NCBI GenBank assembly: GCA_014904985.1
Contig: MU128925.1
Span: forward strand, 218,040 to 282,039
Direction: 5' to 3'
DNA: 64,000 bases
Source of the DNA: Hydnum rufescens UP504
Lineage: Eukaryota > Basidiomycota > Agaricomycetes > Cantharellales > Hydnaceae
This document shows, piece after piece, positions 23,790 to 35,583 of the stretch. The notes below the pieces were generated by a model. The model ran no database searches. It was not told the origin of the DNA and was given only the letters and a program-made list of their open reading frames with translations. How positions within the stretch are numbered: the stretch's first letter is position 1; the number at the start of each line of letters is the position of its first letter. Both the position numbers and the translations under genes were made by a program.

Positions 23790-24110
23790 ATGTGTTACAA
23801 CTTGCACACCACCACTGTCTTCCGCGCCTGCATGCACCAGCACACCAAAATCCAAAAGGACGTGGACTGTTACCAACAGGACTGCCGGCGCTCAAGTGCC
23901 CATGGCAGAAACTGCAGGTTCTGCGTCCAAGACCCTGAATTCTGTCGTTCGAAGCGTCTGTAAGTAATTTAAATGCCACTTTTCTCTCACAATCACGGGT
24001 ATACTGACCGTGGGTCCCGCAGGCCTCATCGCGAGACTGAGACCTACGACTACGTTAACCTCTGCCCGTGGTGCACTGCATCGCAGCCCCGCCTCGGTAT
24101 GCGCGTCTGA
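23790..24110 (+). CDS. Small cysteine-rich protein (85 aa), family not recognised
   Basis: Two exons: 23790-23959 and 24023-24110, joined by a 63-bp GTAAGT...GCAG intron. The protein begins MCYNLHTTTVFRACMHQHTK and ends CTASQPRLGMRV. Ten cysteines include two CxxC motifs (CRFC and CPWC), with His residues nearby (HQH, CRRSSAHGRNC), which suggests zinc binding rather than disulfides. There is no signal peptide, so it is probably intracellular. It has its own TATA box and probable 5'-UTR intron. It was too short to be found as one open frame because the exon joint is needed. The function is unknown. Confidence 0.65.
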
Positions 24111-25359
24111 ACCACGCCACGCCACGCCCGCCCCGCATACACAATTAAATGCGAGCGGAAAAAAGGCGGCAGGTCCTCCTTCGCGTACTCCTTCCCTTTT
24201 GTGACCCATTCAATTGCACGCGACGTATTCGTTAATTCGATCAATCTCCATTTCCTTCATCCCACCCCCACACACATCCCCCCTCTCAATCCCCACCGTC
24301 ACTCCTCTCTCTCACTCGCTCTCACGCACACGTCAACGTCACGCGCATACTTCCGGCTTCAAAAAATTTATACGCCTTGCGCACGCGTTGCTTGCTTTCT
24401 TTTTTGCTATTGGCTTTTCCCTCTCTCTCTATCTCTCTATTTTTTTTCCCTTTCCTCTCCTCTCCTCTTTTGGCAAGCGCATTTCCCCTCTGCATCCCAT
24501 CCATACCCTCCTCTCGCACGCATCCACGCTTTTCGCCTCCCCCACCATGTATTTGATACCGGAGGCCCCAGCACCACCACCACCCATTCGTCGACCATAA
24601 TTTACTCGCATCCATTTGTCCGATTGTAACAATCTCCGAGCGCACATGGAAAAAGTTCATTTCAGCCCTCGATATGACTTATCATCATCATTCACTCCCC
24701 TAGTCTCGACAGGAGATCCGCACTTTAGTTATAAAAGGGGGCCGAGGCCTCCCCATAAGGTAGTAATCAACACCGCGGCCACGGCCTGCGTATTTCTCAC
24801 CCTCAGGAGATATATTCCCCCCCCCCTCCCATTTTCTCCTTCCCGCTTGCCAAATATCGAACTCAGGAGTAAGGAGTAATACGGCAATTATCATTCAATT
24901 CCTCCTCGGACGACTGTTTGAGTTATGGCGATCTGTGGAGTCTTATACCCGAGATCCGGACTCCGAGGGCAATCGCCAGATAATACTGAAATCATCCGAA
25001 TCCGAAGAGATAAGTATGCTCCTGAGAACAATTCATTCATCCTTGTAGTCAACCATATCGAATACACATCTCCTCACTGTCATCAAACAGCCGAACAAGA
25101 CGAAAGAGGATGAGCCAAGATTACGGATGATAAGAGAGAAAGATTAGAAAGACAGGGGAGCGCGCGGCTTATCCCCCGTGCGGCAGACTCCGGTCCCCGA
25201 GGTGTCCGTGCCGGCGTGCCCCTTGGGGCCTACGCAGATTCCCGCTCATCCACCAGACCCACCGTCAGTCCGGTCTAGATTTCCGATCGGCGCAACTTGT
25301 CCGGGCGCTAAGTGCGGGTGCGCGCCTGGACCCCGGCAACCAAAAAAAAGTCTTAGTCA
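24111..25359. other. Intergenic; pyrimidine-rich tracts and a GC-rich patch
   Basis: 24240-24600 is strongly C/T-rich on the plus strand, giving misleading open frames in several phases; it is probably untranslated. A TATAAAAG occurs at 24731. 25150-25340 is markedly GC-rich and abuts the 3' end of the tRNA. No gene is supported. Confidence 0.5.
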
Positions 25360-25441
25360 AGCACCAGGTCGGATTTGAACCGGCGACCCTGCGATAGTCA
25401 TCCGACTGCAATCGCATGCTCAACCACTGAGCTTCTGGTGC
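25360..25441 (-). tRNA. tRNA-Cys(GCA) with a ~10-nt intron
   Basis: On the minus strand: acceptor stem GCACCAG pairing with CTGGTGC, D stem GCTC/GAGC, anticodon stem TGCGA/TCGCA, T-loop GGTTCAAATCC. The anticodon loop reads TTGCAG followed by extra bases, so the anticodon is GCA (Cys), with an intron of about 10 nt after position 37. The discriminator base is U, the identity element of tRNA-Cys. A run of T (plus-strand A8 at 25342-25349) just downstream is a Pol III terminator. One C-A mismatch lies in the T stem. Confidence 0.93.
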
Positions 25442-25567
25442 AGACATTTTCGGGAAGCCAGAGGTACTCTCATCATCGCTTCCTCAGCCGGATCATCGCC
25501 GGGGTTTTCTTGAATGGACATTACAACCTAATCGACATGTAGAACAAATATAGAAATGGAATGAGTG

Positions 25568-28500
25568 CTAAGTGGGTATCTGTGACGGATCTATCTTAGT
25601 GATCCAAGACAATAGCTCTTTGCTATTGGGAGCTGCTAATGCGTGGGAATTTGAAGGAGTGAATAAAGTAAATGTATGCTTGCGCTACGGGAGTCAGACA
25701 AGCTGTCAATGCCAATGTTATGTCACCTCAGCGGACCACGCACGCCAAATAGGGTATCCATTGTGGAGCTGTGCTCCACCTTTACGCCGCTACCGCTGAG
25801 GCTGATCACGCCTACCTCGTCTAGCTCATTAGAATGTGCATATATGTACAGATGCGGTCTAGACATCCAACTCAGCAATCATCCACGACACAGACACAGA
25901 CACAGACACCCAATGGACTTGCCTTCTCAAGATAAACCATTGTCTCTGCCATGTATTGGTTCCTGCATCCGAAAGGATGAGCAAGTGCCCTTTCTTCGTA
26001 GCGCCGTCACTAGAGCTCCTGTTAGCCTTCGGTGGAACGTGCACTACGAGACGCTGCCTTACGATCGAGGAACAATCTTGGTGCTAGAAACAAGCTTCAG
26101 GGACTCGGGGGGTGTCAAGTTTGGTAGAACTGAATTGTCATCCATGGTGCCTTGACCGAGGACAATCTTAAACAAAGAAATTGGTTAGTAAGAGCACTCT
26201 CACACAAGAGTCACATTTTCACCTGTCCACGGTGACCGAAGCGCCGCTGCCAAAGCTCCAGCACTTTATGCAACAACTCGGTAGTGTCCCACGTTCGGTC
26301 ATATCCAGAAGACGGGAACGTCGCCAGTGACGCAAGGATCGTCTTCACCGCATGGACGTCTGCGGCTCGACGTTCGGAACAATCTAATCGAACGTAATCT
26401 TCCACCACGGACAGCCCGCGAGGCTTCCACGGACCCAGAGCCTCCTCCCCACGGACATATTTCTCAGACGTATCCAGCCGCCAAAGATCCCGTGGAGATC
26501 TGGTCAACGGTGGGTCAGGCGAAGGCTAAATACAGTGCTCGTCTTCGCAAGGGACTTGGTAGACGTTAGTAAATTCATCAACAATCCAGGCGCCTTCGCG
26601 TCGCGCCCGTGAATCGCCACAGCCATGTCCATACTGAAAGTCGCCGGATCCCCGCAGGTATCAATGTCGACCGCCCACGTTAGTTGCAACAATATTCGTT
26701 GATTCGACGCAGTCACGCGATTCAACAGATACGAATCATGGGCACCAGAGTCCCATAATACTTCAACACCGATATTTCCAGTCCCGTCCGCTCGAAATTG
26801 AGGCGACTGGTGCTTGAGCAATTTGAGATCAATCATGTCCTTTGAGGCAGTCTCGTGCACCCGACCTTTAGAATCCAAAAGCCGGACGCTTCCAAGACGA
26901 ACACGGGAAATTAGGCTCCACGGTAGTTGTCGCCCAGAATTTGAAGTGAGCGTAAGTCTCAATCGTCTCTGTAACCCCTGGTGCAGGGAGAACGACCCTG
27001 GATCCAGCGGAGCTTGGGACATGACTGGTACTGGTTGGTATGAACCATCCGAGGTCAATTCGGATATTTGTATCCACGCCACGACATCGTGCACCTGCTC
27101 CACAACAAAATCATTTTCGGATCTTCGCATTATAGGGGGGGTTGACGGCTGCGATGAAAATGAGGTGGTGGACGAAGGGGGCGATGAATCAGGATTCACA
27201 GGAGGACGCTGTTCCCGCAGCTCATCCCATCGCTCTAATCGTTCAAGGTATTGTGACTTGACAATCGCAAAGAATTCGACTGGGGCATATCCTTCACGCA
27301 AATAATTCGCCACCTTTGACGTCACGGCAATGGAGAATGTCCGTCGGAATTTTAGTTCTGAAGGAACCCCTCTGTCCAAGTCTACAGAATTCGAGGTGTA
27401 TACATCCTCGGTTTGGACCGTGGGGCCAACGAATGATGAAAGTCTAACTTGAAGGTGAATAGCGGAGAAGTCGAGGGAAGAGAGGCCTTTTACACTGTCG
27501 ACCGTGACGAAAAAGCTAAGTTTGCTGCCGGAGGGGATAGTGCCTGGCATTGGGGAAGATGATCGGGTATGGGGCGTAGAACTATTCGGGGACCTGACTG
27601 GAGGAACAACGTTCGCCACTCGAATGTCAATCCGACATGAACCTATCGCTTCTGCCGTGTAGCGACAAAATATGGGCACAGTCGACGTTGAAGAAAGCCG
27701 TCGGGATAAACACGCGAGAGAGACGAGGGCATTCCCAACAAATGAGTATTCTGGCGGAGGGGAGTCGTAAAACGGCTCTTCAGATGCGAAATGTTGCGAA
27801 TATGACGGTCGGTCAATGAAGGCGGTCAAATTGCGCATCTTCTGAAGTTGTTGCTGCAAGCGATCCAGCGACCAAACGTACACCGCATTGTTTCGCTTGT
27901 CGAGGACCTTGACGCCAACAAATGGTTGTGTAGCAGAGGCGAGGACGGGGTCAGTCACATCTCCAAACTCTCCCAGACCTGCGATGGTATGCAACGCAGA
28001 GGAAGGTGATGCCAACGATCCTCCAGCAGCAATAGTGAAGTTGTAAGATACATCCTTCCCAAGTTCTTTGCTGTAGACAATAAATCAGAATGAGTACACT
28101 TCCGACCGTATCGCGATCGACAGCACATGCCTGATTGCATTCGCCTCTTTGACAGTGACCGCATTTGCGAGAATAATTTCAGACATTGAGAATGACCGAT
28201 GGGCTCGCCATCGATCCAAAGTCTTGCGCAGCAACCGGAGTTCCCGTGCAGTGTATATTGTCGGTTCGAACGGAACCAGGTCGGCGTTATCCGTAGCGAT
28301 ACCTCGAGCTCGAAGCTCCAGCAATCGTTTCATCTGCATCTGAACCATCTTCAGCTGTGTCTGCATGTGCTCCTTCTCCACCTTCAAATCATCAGCTTCG
28401 GACGACTCCTGAATAGCATTTAAACGTGCTTCGTAGTCGAGCTTCTGGGCATCCAGATGTCCGTGTATTTCAGACATGCCATCTAATTCGGGTGTGCCAT

Positions 28501-31500
28501 TGGGTCCTGGATCGACGCTGGTATCGTCCGTATAAGCCTCGTTTGAAAATGGGCGGCCGGCCTCACTCCACATGTCTTCTACCCCGCTCAAGCTGCTCTC
28601 GGGGCGACCCTTGACACTCAAATCTCGCGTTTCACGACTGGATTTAAGCTTCGTGATACGGTCGAAGAGCTTATTGAGATCCTCATCGGGAAGGCTGTCG
28701 AGACCAGGATCTAGACCATGAAGACGTGCAAGCGCTGCCTCGCGTTGCGCGAATGTCCAATCAAGATCGGGCTCGGAAGATGCGGAACCACCTGGGGATC
28801 CTGGACGAGTCACAGTGGGATCTCCATCATTCGCGGTCACGGTGATATGCATCGAGGATTTTGCCCGATCTCGCTGTTTGCGTACTTCCTCTGGATTGTT
28901 AAAACGAAACACGTGGGAATCGCCTGGAAACGGCACGTTAGTGGCATTTCAAGTCCTAATTCAAAGATAAATGACGGATCACCAAGGATGATGCGGAAAC
29001 CAGATCGCAGTTTGTGTGGCTACAACGAACACACTGAGCACAGCGGAAGGTGAGTCAAGATCAACAAATAACATACATGTTCAGGCTCGACCTGCTTTCC
29101 ATTAAGAAGCTGAAGGGGTGCATATATATAAAAATCCTCGGTGATGCTTTGAATCGCACTTACAGTGATGCTGCCAGGCATTGAATGTATAGTGACCACG
29201 CTATCAACGTTCTCGAAATAGCAGTGTTCATCAAGGATGTTGGAACCACTCAAGCGGATGGCGGAAGGTTTCTCGCCGTCCATTCGACCGACCTAATAAA
29301 TAGGGCGTAAATCACATAGAGGATCTGACGCGGTGAAATGTAACGAACCACCATAGTTCTCCCAGCCTTCAGTTGGTAAACAAGACATTCGCTCATAAGA
29401 GGATCTGTGGCGCGAGCAGTGAGCATCTGAAAGAGAAGCAACTGTAGTGCTGAATACCTTCGTTCTAAGAGCATAAATAACAAATTGTGAAGAATCAGTC
29501 CCGTGACATGACTGTTTGTTATGTCACTTACAAGATTGACAAGATGTGGCATCTGCGACCCGAATTCGCAAAATTCAGCCCAGTGAGATCTCGGGGGCGA
29601 GCGCACTTACCTTCTTGGGAGTATGTACGCCAATCAAATTCTTCTCGACAGTAATCCCAAGCTCCTCCAATGCTTGTTCCCTTTCCTTCTGAATTTCCTG
29701 AGTCCGTGCCATTTTCTGTTCCCACGTCTCGTTTAGGCTTTCCATGAGTTTCTCGCTACTCTCGAGTTGTTCCTGCAGCTCGGCCTTGGATACGGTCTTC
29801 GTCTGGCCGTCTTTGGTCTGATACGTCACCATCTGCTTCTCCGCCGGAATTCTGGGATTGAAGAAAGCCTCGTCAGAAGACCCGCCACCTCCAGCCACGC
29901 GGCCTACAAATGATTGAGAGCCCGTAAGAATATACAAATGGGTGGTCAGCGAAGGTGAACTCACTTCGCAGCATTTCGAGCTCTTCTTTGAGCTCTCGGA
30001 CGAGTTTTGCATTTGGATCTTCATTAACGACAGCCTTATTCTTGATTTTCTTGGCTTGATCTGCGTATCGTAGAGTGCTGAGTGTCTCGTCATAGTCCGC
30101 AGGCGAGATGGCTGCAATCATGGCTGTCTTCGAATTGCCTCCTAGACTGTCTTTCAGAAGCCATGTCAAAACCTTCGGTGTTTTCCAGCCCCTTTCAGTG
30201 AGAATCGATCCTACACATAGGCAGCACGAAGAGGATATACGCACGGAGTCTCGATAGGGAATGAATTCGTTTCCTGCCTTCTTTCCCTTTGGCTTGGACG
30301 TATCTGAACTCGCCTGAGCTAGTGATGAGATGACCTTTCCGAGGGTTGTGAGGGACTTGTTGATGTTTGCTCCTTCCTTAAGCCTAGTACCGGTAGCTCC
30401 TGTGGAATTGGCCCGCTCTGAACCAGCAAGATCGACAAGACTATTGCCCGCATGGCATAAGCGGTCAGTCAAAACAATGCTTGTTCGTAGTTGCACACAC
30501 CTAATACGGGAGACTTTCTCAGTGTCTAAATTTGTTTGGGTGTCGCGCTTTTTCTGAGTGAGAACAAGGGTGAATACCGCGTGAGATCGAGAGGATCTGA
30601 AAAATTATCAAATTGTCGAGATATTCTGAAGGCCGAGTAATCCATGAACTAACGTCTCGTTCATTTGGGTCGCAGCGACGGTTCGAGCCTTATTACCTTC
30701 GTCCATGAGGGTCATCATTTCTTGATAACTTGCCACCATCAATTTGGACAAATCTTCGACGTACGGGCCCAGACTGCAGTCATAAATGAGAAAAGCGGTC
30801 CAATCTGATTCACATATCGAAACATGTACCTTGGGTGCTCTCGTACTTTAAGATTTCCTTTGTTCTTGGGATTCAAAAGGTCACGTACTTTCTCGTTATA
30901 GATCTGCGATTAAGGATGAGGGGCCTATCCCAGAAGCCGCGGAAGACGACCTTGCCTCGATATAAGATACTTCGACTGTAAAGGTCAAATTTGAATCACG
31001 ATCTGTCTTCTCTTGCACTCGGTGAAACAATTCTTCGCAGGTAAGAGGTATTATGCCTTTGTCAGCTCCGTCTATCAGAGGAAATTGAGAATCCACCATG
31101 TCAAAAGAACGAGAGTGATCGTACATCCCATCATACTATATGACTTTCCCGATCCTGCATAGAACACGTGAATTTGGGGGTTAAGGAAAGCACAGCAGGT
31201 GCGAACCAGTTTGTCCATCTGAATCTCATTCGTCAGAGGTGTGCTGTACGCGTGGTGCCATGTCACCCACATGTTAGGATACACGCATTGAAACCCGCAA
31301 AACCATGATCCAACAGCTCCTTCCCGAGATCATCGTAGAGAGTTTGCTGGCTGCAGTATTGTGGCTCGTCACGCGGCCCGGCGGACCAGTACGACTTGTC
31401 AAAGCTGAAGGCCATGGTTTTGCGCTCTGTGGCACGTCCGCCCGTGTCCTGAATATCGGGCGGATCCAGAAATGTTTGGTTCCCCGACATTCTGATGAGG

Positions 31501-31683
31501 CCTTTGGCACCTCGGGCCATCTCTAAGCTCAAGTAGACACGCACATCGGTCAACACCAGCGTCCCGTTTGTATCGACGAAGTATTCCGCCAGCCTAGCAG
31601 AGGAACCTGCACATACCGCGAGAATTGAGTGGTCGACATCGTACCACGACCTTGATGTTCCCATCCCCTCCGTGATCACCCAT
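25568..31683 (-). CDS. UNC104: Kinesin-3 motor (Unc-104/KIF1 family) with FHA and PH domains
   Basis: Plus-end-directed microtubule motor that moves endosomes and vesicles. The start at 31683 gives [20 protein letters not shown]. The motor includes [20 protein letters not shown] and a P-loop assembled over three exons ([15 protein letters not shown]), one of them a 12-nt microexon at 31207-31218. Switch II and the end of the motor follow: [52 protein letters not shown]. An FHA domain ([19 protein letters not shown]) lies near 29.2 kb. Then comes a long stalk (26.5-28.9 kb) with the KIF1-type region, and a C-terminal PH domain: [59 protein letters not shown]. It ends KIDPSQIPT at 25568. More than a dozen introns. 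Divergent from IMP dehydrogenase. Confidence 0.93.
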
Positions 31684-31812
31684 TTGCGTGCGGTGTCAGG
31701 CGCGCCAGGCGTCGCGGTTACAACGCAAATTGCCGAAAAGGCCGGGACCACAACAACAAATTGAACGATTGATCTTTGTGCCACGTTCATACCCCGCCGA
31801 AAGCCCCTCAGA
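31684..31812. promoter_or_regulatory. Shared 129-bp divergent promoter (kinesin-3 / IMPDH)
   Basis: Lies between the two start codons. No TATA box is evident in either direction, in line with TATA-less bidirectional housekeeping promoters. Confidence 0.45.
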
Positions 31813-33498
31813 ATGCCTATTCCTACCACTTCGTCAACGTCTTCCAAGTTCCTTAACCCGGCCACCGCACTAGAGTATCTCAAAACCTACGAGCGGGGGG
31901 ACGGCCTGACCGTTGCGGAGTTAATGGATTCCACTGTACATGGTGGCCTTACCTACGATGATTTCCTGGTGCTCCCTGGCAAAATCGACTTCGCGGCGTC
32001 GGAAACCAGCATGGAAAGCAGGATTACCCGCAACGTAGTTTTAAAAACTCCATTCATGAGTAGTCCCATGGATACAGTCACGGAAGGCGAGATGGCGATT
32101 AATATGGCTGTACGTGCGCAAGCATTCTTCCAGCAAAACGCGGTACTGAATCAGTAATGTACATGATAGCTTCTTGGGGGCATCGGCGTGATACATCACA
32201 ACCAACTGGCCGAAGAGCAGGCTGACATGGTGCGCGTAGTCAAGCATCACGAAAGCAGTCTCATACTGGGTCCAGCTGTTACGAGTCCAAACAATTTTGT
32301 TCAAGAGGTTCAGGACGCTTCCTCCAGCAATCCTGTCACCGGTGGGTCCAAACTTCATACTTGCTCACTTAGAAAGGCAACTGATGCTTTTCGCCTGCAC
32401 GTGTCCCGTAGGTTCGGATCCAACACCCGACTTACACCCGCTTGCGAGTAGAAATCCCGCAACTAACCGACTATATTCTGCAGCAGCTGTCGGAACACGA
32501 CCAGCTGATCGTGATCGCCTGAAACTGCTTGTTGATGCCGGACTCGACATCGTTGTTCTTGACTCGAGCCAGGGTAATTCGACATATCAGCTCGATATGA
32601 TTAAGTGGATTAAGCGAACATTCCCCACACTCCAAGTCATTGCGGGTAATGTCGTTACACGTGCTCAGGCGGCCAATCTGATCGCAGCCGGTGCCGATGG
32701 TCTCCGCGTTGGAATGGGCTCGGGTAGTATCTGTATAACTCAAGAAGTTATGGCGGTTGGTCGGCCCCAAGCTACCGCCGTATACAACGTTGCCGAGTTC
32801 GCTAACAAATTCGGTGTTCCTGTTATTGCGGACGGTGGTATCGGGAATGTTGGCCATATCGTTAAGGCTTTGGCTCTTGGTGCCAGTGCAGTTATGATGG
32901 GCGGACTCCTGGCGGGGACTACTGAAGCCCCGGGGGATTACTTCTGGCATGATGGCAAACGAGTTAAGACTTATCGTGGGATGGGCAGTCTCGTGCGTAA
33001 CCTTTGACTGATCTGACGTTGTAATTCTATCTCTCATAAGCCTACAGGAGGCCATGGACCGCGGAAAACCTGGTACGGAGCGTCCCGTTGGGCCCGTGAA
33101 TGAGCGCGCCGAACCATCCAACTCCTTGTCTCCCCAGAGTCTGCCACAGTCAATTCCTTATGAAAATGCGGCCATGACGCGCTACTTCTCTGAATCCTCT
33201 ACCATCAAGGTCGCGCAGGGTGTTTCTGGTGACGTGCAGGATAAAGGATCAGTGACGAAACTCGTACCGTATTTGTACACGGGTTTGCAACACTCTTTCC
33301 AGGATATGGGTGTGAGAAGCATTGGTGAGCTGCAGGCAGGTGTGGTGGCTGGTACAGTACTCTTTGAGAAGCGGAGTGCGCAAGCCCAGGCGGAAGGTGG
33401 CGTCCATGGCCTTAATTCGTGAGTAGTGTAACGTTGCTCTTTGCTTAACCGGATTTCCTTATTGTACCCACAGATACTCGAAGAGGCTCTTTGCCTGA
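31813..33498 (+). CDS. IMPDH: IMP dehydrogenase, apparently lacking the CBS (Bateman) module
   Basis: Oxidises IMP to XMP with NAD+, the committed step of guanine-nucleotide synthesis; forms tetramers/octamers. The N-terminus is standard: [20 protein letters not shown], then, after an intron, [20 protein letters not shown]. The catalytic half is intact: [16 protein letters not shown], the loop [13 protein letters not shown] with the catalytic Cys, [20 protein letters not shown], the flap [27 protein letters not shown], and an end at SYSKRLFA. Between [14 protein letters not shown] and [20 protein letters not shown] the family normally has about 120 residues of paired CBS domains; here only about 160 bp remain. 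A 70-nt GT-AG intron (from GTGGGT, acceptor CCCGTAG) would join NPVTG to [14 protein letters not shown] in frame. See findings. Confidence 0.93.
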
Positions 33499-34544
33499 TT
33501 TGGATGATGCCTCGGCCTTGCGTTGATGTCTTCGTCATAACTTTGCCGTCTCTATAATTATAGTTGGTAGTGCCGGCTTCGCACCCTCCGCCCCAAACAT
33601 ATGCTGTACCAAACTCGCAGAGCGAGTGGAGTCCCAAATTAGAAATTACTGCTGCGCGTGCTGCTGTCGTCCTCATTCACACTAGGTAATAACGCCGCTT
33701 CGACAATGCTCCTACGTCAGCGCCGAAACCGACCTAGTCCCCTTTCCCGGCGGATTCAAAAAACCTGACCGTAACATGATTTCCAGTTGTTCTTGACCGT
33801 TGGTGGCCCCATCGCCATGGTAGCACCGATCTCGTCCATCTTCCCCATCCTGAGTCCCCTGTATAGCGATTGGATGCCCTCGTTCTTGGCGAGAGCGGTG
33901 TGACTATATTCCCCTGGCAACCTCCTTCCAGCCTATGTCGAGCTTACGCATGAGATTGCGAAGTTCGGCGCCCGTCGCCTTTGAGTGTGCTTTTTCGGTG
34001 GCTGAAACATACGTCAAGTGAGTGCCACAACTTTGTCCAGGTCGTGAATCTTCCGAGTGTCTTCCTCAGGGATTGAGAGGACGGTTAGGGTAGGATTAAT
34101 GGTCCCAGATTCTCCTCGTCTGTGGACGAAAGAGATTCGAGCGGTTTTGGTGGCTCCAAGGGGTTTTTTTTGTCGGACCTGATGTATTCATAAAGAATTC
34201 GTCGCTGCACATTAATTTCATACGGTTGTGTACTTATGGTGCAGCGCAATATCAGTGGGGGCGTAGTGCCTTTATTCTCTATCATGCGTCCACAAACCAC
34301 AAGTCACAGCAAAATAATGTTGAAGATTTGCGGTGGCCTCGTCACGAGACGGTGTTTCGCAGGGACAGAGGAAACACTCGCATGGCACTCCATCTGCATC
34401 TGTTTTCTACTGAGTAGCTGGACCGACACTAAGCTCGGGGACCTCATCTTCAATGAGAAATCAGGCTAGGATAGATCAAAGTGGCAACAACATTTGGTCC
34501 GCAACCCCGAATAAAGAGGGTAGGGCTGCACTCTGACAGAATGA
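33499..34544. other. Intergenic; possible decayed coding fragment
   Basis: Around 33780-33993 (+) there are protein-like snatches (VAPISSIFPILSPLYSDW, then AYVELTHEIAKFGARRL) but no start, no consistent frame and no family I can name. Probably a gene remnant. Confidence 0.3.
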
Positions 34545-35106
34545 TCACGTCGCGACAATCCCCATGCCCAGGACATTCTTACGCAGTTCAAGAGATCGAT
34601 CCCACAGTTCAAGATCAAGGTTTGGACAAGGCCGCGATAGGATGGCCCGACAAAGTACAGAAGAATGGTGTGCCGGTGGCCTCGATTCCAAATATGGTGG
34701 AGGAATAGACACCTAGTCGCACACTACATTCATACTGACCGGACCACTGATGGGCAATCTTGTCCAAGACTTACTTCATTCTGCTCGATATAGCCAATGA
34801 TCATTACCGGGGAATTGTATTGCACGAGATAAGGAACAGAAGCAGTATCCATCGGATCAAAGCAGACGGACGCATCCACCCATAAAGAATGGCTCGGGGA
34901 AGCGAGGAACATAAAATGCGTCTTCACGTCATGAACAAGGACGCTAAGTAGAATCTGTTCAGACATGTCACGGCACTTGAACGGGGAACAACGAACCGAC
35001 CGACCAAGCGGACCTTGCACCCGACGGACTCCTCAGAGATATCTGATACCCGGACAGGAACGGCGTGGTCTATCTTCCCAGGTATCACATTGGTCGAGGA
35101 CGACAT
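34545..35106 (-). CDS. TEN1: TEN1-like subunit of the CST telomere-capping complex (tentative)
   Basis: A small OB-fold-sized protein in about three exons. The start at 35106 gives MSSSTNVIPGKIDHAVPVRV, then SVGCKVRLVGR joined by an intron (GTTCGT...GAACAG) to ILLSVLVHDVKTH, SLWVDASVCFDPMD, and SPVMIIGYIEQNE. A last exon gives VSIPPPYLESRPP and a helix CPNLDLELWDRSLELRKNVL, ending at 34545. The strand order VRLVGR / LVHD / LWVDASV / VMIIGYIE followed by a C-terminal helix matches the Ten1 OB-fold, which partners Stn1 at telomeric single-stranded DNA. The family is short and poorly conserved, so this is a pattern-based call. It could be another single OB-fold protein such as RPA14. Confidence 0.5.
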
Positions 35107-35583
35107 GAGGGTCACTTTGTCGCTGTCACGATAACAGTCACTGTGAGTCTGTGACTCCCAATCGTACATCAATTGCATCCCTGAGCGAAGGACTTATCGT
35201 TACGCCAAGACTACATTGAGTAGATTGGATATTGGACTCCGCATAAAACCCCTTCATAAAGACCCCATGATAAATAGGCACAAAAAAAATCGAGCCCAAG
35301 TCTGATTACAAGTAGAAAGAAATGCGGGCACAATCCTGATAGCAAACGGCGAGAAGGCAAGGGAAACATTATGATAAACTAAGTAGGCGAGTTAACAGCA
35401 GTGTTGTCATAGTACATTTCTTGGCTGATGGCTGGACGTATCCAATGTTGTGAAGGTAAAATGAAAGTGCGACAGAACGATTACAGATCGGGATGGGCCC
35501 AGAGAATTCAGCAGAGCCAGGATTCAGGATTGCGAGGCAAAATGAACCCAAGGTAGGGGTGATCACGGGGAGCGGATCGCTAA
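35107..35583. other. Intergenic, no gene seen
   Basis: Holds the TEN1-like promoter and the 3' end of the LIM-binding gene. Nothing else is recognised. Confidence 0.4.

Noticed and set aside
24201..24660. Long plus- and minus-strand frames of 112-142 codons
   Set aside because: They arise from a C/T-rich tract that is open in several frames at once, with no motif or splice structure.
31263..31883. 206-codon minus-strand frame taken as a separate gene
   Set aside because: Its right part is the antisense of the IMPDH start and the shared promoter; the left part is kinesin exon sequence.
32240..32490. CBS domains of IMPDH hidden in introns or another frame
   Set aside because: The available DNA (about 250 bp including an intron) is too short to hold ~120 residues, and no CBS motif appears in any frame.
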